This document shows, one piece after another, positions 62,492 to 64,000 of a stretch of DNA of 64,000 bases. The stretch's first letter is position 1, and each line of letters starts with the position of its first letter. The stretch lies in assembly GCA_002305045.1 (NCBI GenBank), contig DBPX01000009.1, forward strand, positions 35,451-99,450, written 5' to 3'. The notes under the pieces are model-generated. The model searched no databases and was not told the DNA's origin. It saw only the letters and a program-made list of their open reading frames with translations. A program made the translations under genes and the position numbers. The DNA is from Ruminococcus sp. UBA1409. Its GTDB lineage: Bacteria > Bacillota > Clostridia > Oscillospirales > Ruminococcaceae.

Positions 62492-63637
62492 ATGAGTAGG
62501 GTTTTATTCGTTATAGCATCATTTGTGAATTTCTCGGGTGCGGAAGCTACATTAGTGGAATATTTAAATCGCTCAACAGACGATAATTATATCATGGTGA
62601 TTGGAACAAACGAGGACAATTGTTTACAGCTATCTTCTATAGTTCCTAAAGAGCGTTTTTTCTTTTGGAATTATACAAAATACAGAAATACAAGTTTAAC
62701 AAGGTTTTTCCTGATGCCTGTAGAAGCCCTTCGGGTCAAAAGCGCCTATTTCAAAAGTGACGCAAAAAAGTGGGTTGATAGTCTCAACATAGATGCGGTT
62801 TATCTCAATAACACATTGGAAAACGCATTGTTTCATGGAATGTTTGAGCAATACCCTATTATTTCTCACATTCATGATATGGTTTTGCATCTGAGGCCAG
62901 CATGGGGAAGGGGCGGAGCAAAAGCCTGTCGCAAATCTGCTGCTGTCTTGACGCCCTCTGTTGCCGCAGCTCGGGAACTGGCAGAATGCGGGGTTCCAAA
63001 GGAAAAGATACATGTTGTTTATAATGGCTTGGATTTCAAAACTAGACCGTATCATTGTAACCTTGATTCTGGCGTACTGACTATTGGATTTATAGGCGGT
63101 ATTTCCCTGCGAAAAGGGTTTGATATTCTTGTTCAGGCAGTAAACCAGCTTAACAGTAAAAAAGAGGAGCTTAATATCGCTGAAGTTCGAATGATGATTG
63201 TTACAAATAGCGATGAGGATGATTATTCCAGAAAATGCATGAGTGAATTTTCGCAGGAAATCGTTGTAGAGCTTCACAGAAAAGTAAACCATCAAGTTAT
63301 CTCAGAGTTGTACGAAAAAATAGATATTCTTCTTGTACCGAGTCGAAATGATCCTGCACCATTGGTAGTTGCAGAAGGTATTTCTATGGGATGCTGTGTG
63401 ATTGGTAGCCAATGTGACGGAATTCCGGAAATGCTTTGGTCAAATGAGCTAATATGTAAGAAAGATAGTGCTGAAGATATTGTCCGTTGTATTAATGTCT
63501 GGTTGGGAAAAACTAGAGATGAACAAAAAGCAATTATTGAGAAGTGTCAGATCTTTGTTCGGGAAAGGTTCAGTTCAGAGAGGAAGTGTACGACTATACA
63601 AAAGCTAATTAGGGATGTGGTTTTGGGTGAACAGTAA
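62492..63637 (+). CDS. Glycosyltransferase family 4
   Basis: 381 residues. N-terminal acceptor domain begins RVLFVIASFVNFSGAEATLVEYL; the GT4 donor domain has FIGGISLRKGFDILVQAV and VPSRNDPAPLVVAEGISMG. Near the middle, HIHDMVLHLRP resembles the segment that lines the active site. A separate sugar addition from the neighbour is expected. 14 bases after the previous gene. Confidence 0.9.
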   Translation: MSRVLFVIASFVNFSGAEATLVEYLNRSTDDNYIMVIGTNEDNCLQLSSIVPKERFFFWNYTKYRNTSLTRFFLMPVEALRVKSAYFKSDAKKWVDSLNIDAVYLNNTLENALFHGMFEQYPIISHIHDMVLHLRPAWGRGGAKACRKSAAVLTPSVAAARELAECGVPKEKIHVVYNGLDFKTRPYHCNLDSGVLTIGFIGGISLRKGFDILVQAVNQLNSKKEELNIAEVRMMIVTNSDEDDYSRKCMSEFSQEIVVELHRKVNHQVISELYEKIDILLVPSRNDPAPLVVAEGISMGCCVIGSQCDGIPEMLWSNELICKKDSAEDIVRCINVWLGKTRDEQKAIIEKCQIFVRERFSSERKCTTIQKLIRDVVLGEQ

Positions 63638-64000
63638 TTTGCACGACAGGTCTGATAGCAATCGGATTATTGATTATATAACAGAAAGTGTGAGGGAAGC
63701 GTTAGTCATCCACCCAGAAGTCTATGCAGCAATATTGATGGGGAGCTGTTCTCGGGGAGAAGAAAGCTATTATTTGGATGATGCTGGTGTATTGCAGCTT
63801 CTAAGTGATTATGAATTTACAGTAGTAACGAATACAAATAGTATTCCAGAAGCAGCGAATAAGGATTTAATAGAGTTAAATCGAAAGTTAAAAGAAGAAA
63901 TAGTATCACCTTTCTTTAATTTGGAGTGGAATTTCGTTTGGAAGAAAAAACTTCCTCTAATGGATAAACGGTTTATCAATTTTGAGATGTCTGAAGCGAA
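63615..64000 (+). CDS. Nucleotidyltransferase-like protein, 5' part
   Basis: Open to the window end (about 128 codons). Start is ATG at 63615 or GTG at 63627, overlapping the previous gene. MGSCSRGEESYYLDD is close to the nucleotidyltransferase GSxxRGE motif, followed by an acidic region with a DD and YEFTVV, as in DNA-polymerase-beta-type nucleotidyltransferases. In this locus it may modify a sugar, but the family cannot be fixed from a fragment. Confidence 0.6.
   Translation, partial: MWFWVNSNLHDRSDSNRIIDYITESVREALVIHPEVYAAILMGSCSRGEESYYLDDAGVLQLLSDYEFTVVTNTNSIPEAANKDLIELNRKLKEEIVSPFFNLEWNFVWKKKLPLMDKRFINFEMSEA

Overview
The window reads as a chromosomal segment of a spore-forming gut-type clostridium, most likely of the Ruminococcus/Oscillospiraceae kind. 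The evidence is an alpha/beta small acid-soluble spore protein, a T-box upstream of alaS, a DUF4364 regulator, a GH10 xylanase lipoprotein, a YdjG/YdjH/YdjI-like envelope operon, heavy use of AGG/AGA arginine codons, and many sigma-A promoters close to TTGACA-17-TATAAT. The species cannot be fixed from the sequence alone.

Layout. 1-5.5 kb: housekeeping genes, namely alaS (partial, T-box controlled), a lipoprotein esterase, smpB, a minus-strand LOG/GNAT/thiamine pyrophosphokinase operon and a SASP gene. 5.7-6.4 kb: a HAD phosphatase. 6.7-16.1 kb: a compact phage-derived cluster (zinc ribbon, TerS, TerL, portal, scaffold, capsid, connectors, two putative tail or adaptor proteins, GH25 lysozyme, LLH-type holin, two tiny genes). 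It has no integrase, repressor, replication gene or tape-measure gene. It sits behind one strong promoter that overlaps a perfect LexA (SOS) box and a small attenuator-like hairpin. I consider this the most interesting system in the window: an apparently domesticated, SOS-switched DNA-packaging and lysis module. A tRNA-Thr follows.

16.4-33 kb: an AI-2E family permease, pcrA, a DUF4364 protein, a YfbR-like nucleotidase, a cation diffusion facilitator, a DUF3810 protease-like protein, a GH10 xylanase, three adjacent secreted proteins with the same PADTG C-terminal tail, the ydj-like operon and asnS. 33-38.6 kb: a DUF3737 protein and an argCJBD operon with ARG-box-like operators. 38.7-46 kb: an AraC regulator, an ABC-F ATPase, and an ABC transporter whose 1166-residue permease has an internally duplicated coiled coil.

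46.5-64 kb: a cell-surface polysaccharide locus. It starts with a priming sugar-phosphate transferase, then passes a roughly 0.9-kb junction into AT-richer, mosaic DNA that is probably acquired. The genes predict activated CDP-glycerol (a Gtp1/2/3-like trio), GDP-mannose (ManC), and a CDP-6-deoxyhexose made from CDP-glucose by RfbF, RfbG, an RmlC-type epimerase and an SDR reductase. They also predict several glycosyltransferases, two hexapeptide acyltransferases, a polymerase-like membrane protein and an alkaline-phosphatase-superfamily enzyme. One acetyltransferase is split at a G8 tract and would be restored by one extra G, which suggests phase variation or a read error. The locus runs off the right edge.
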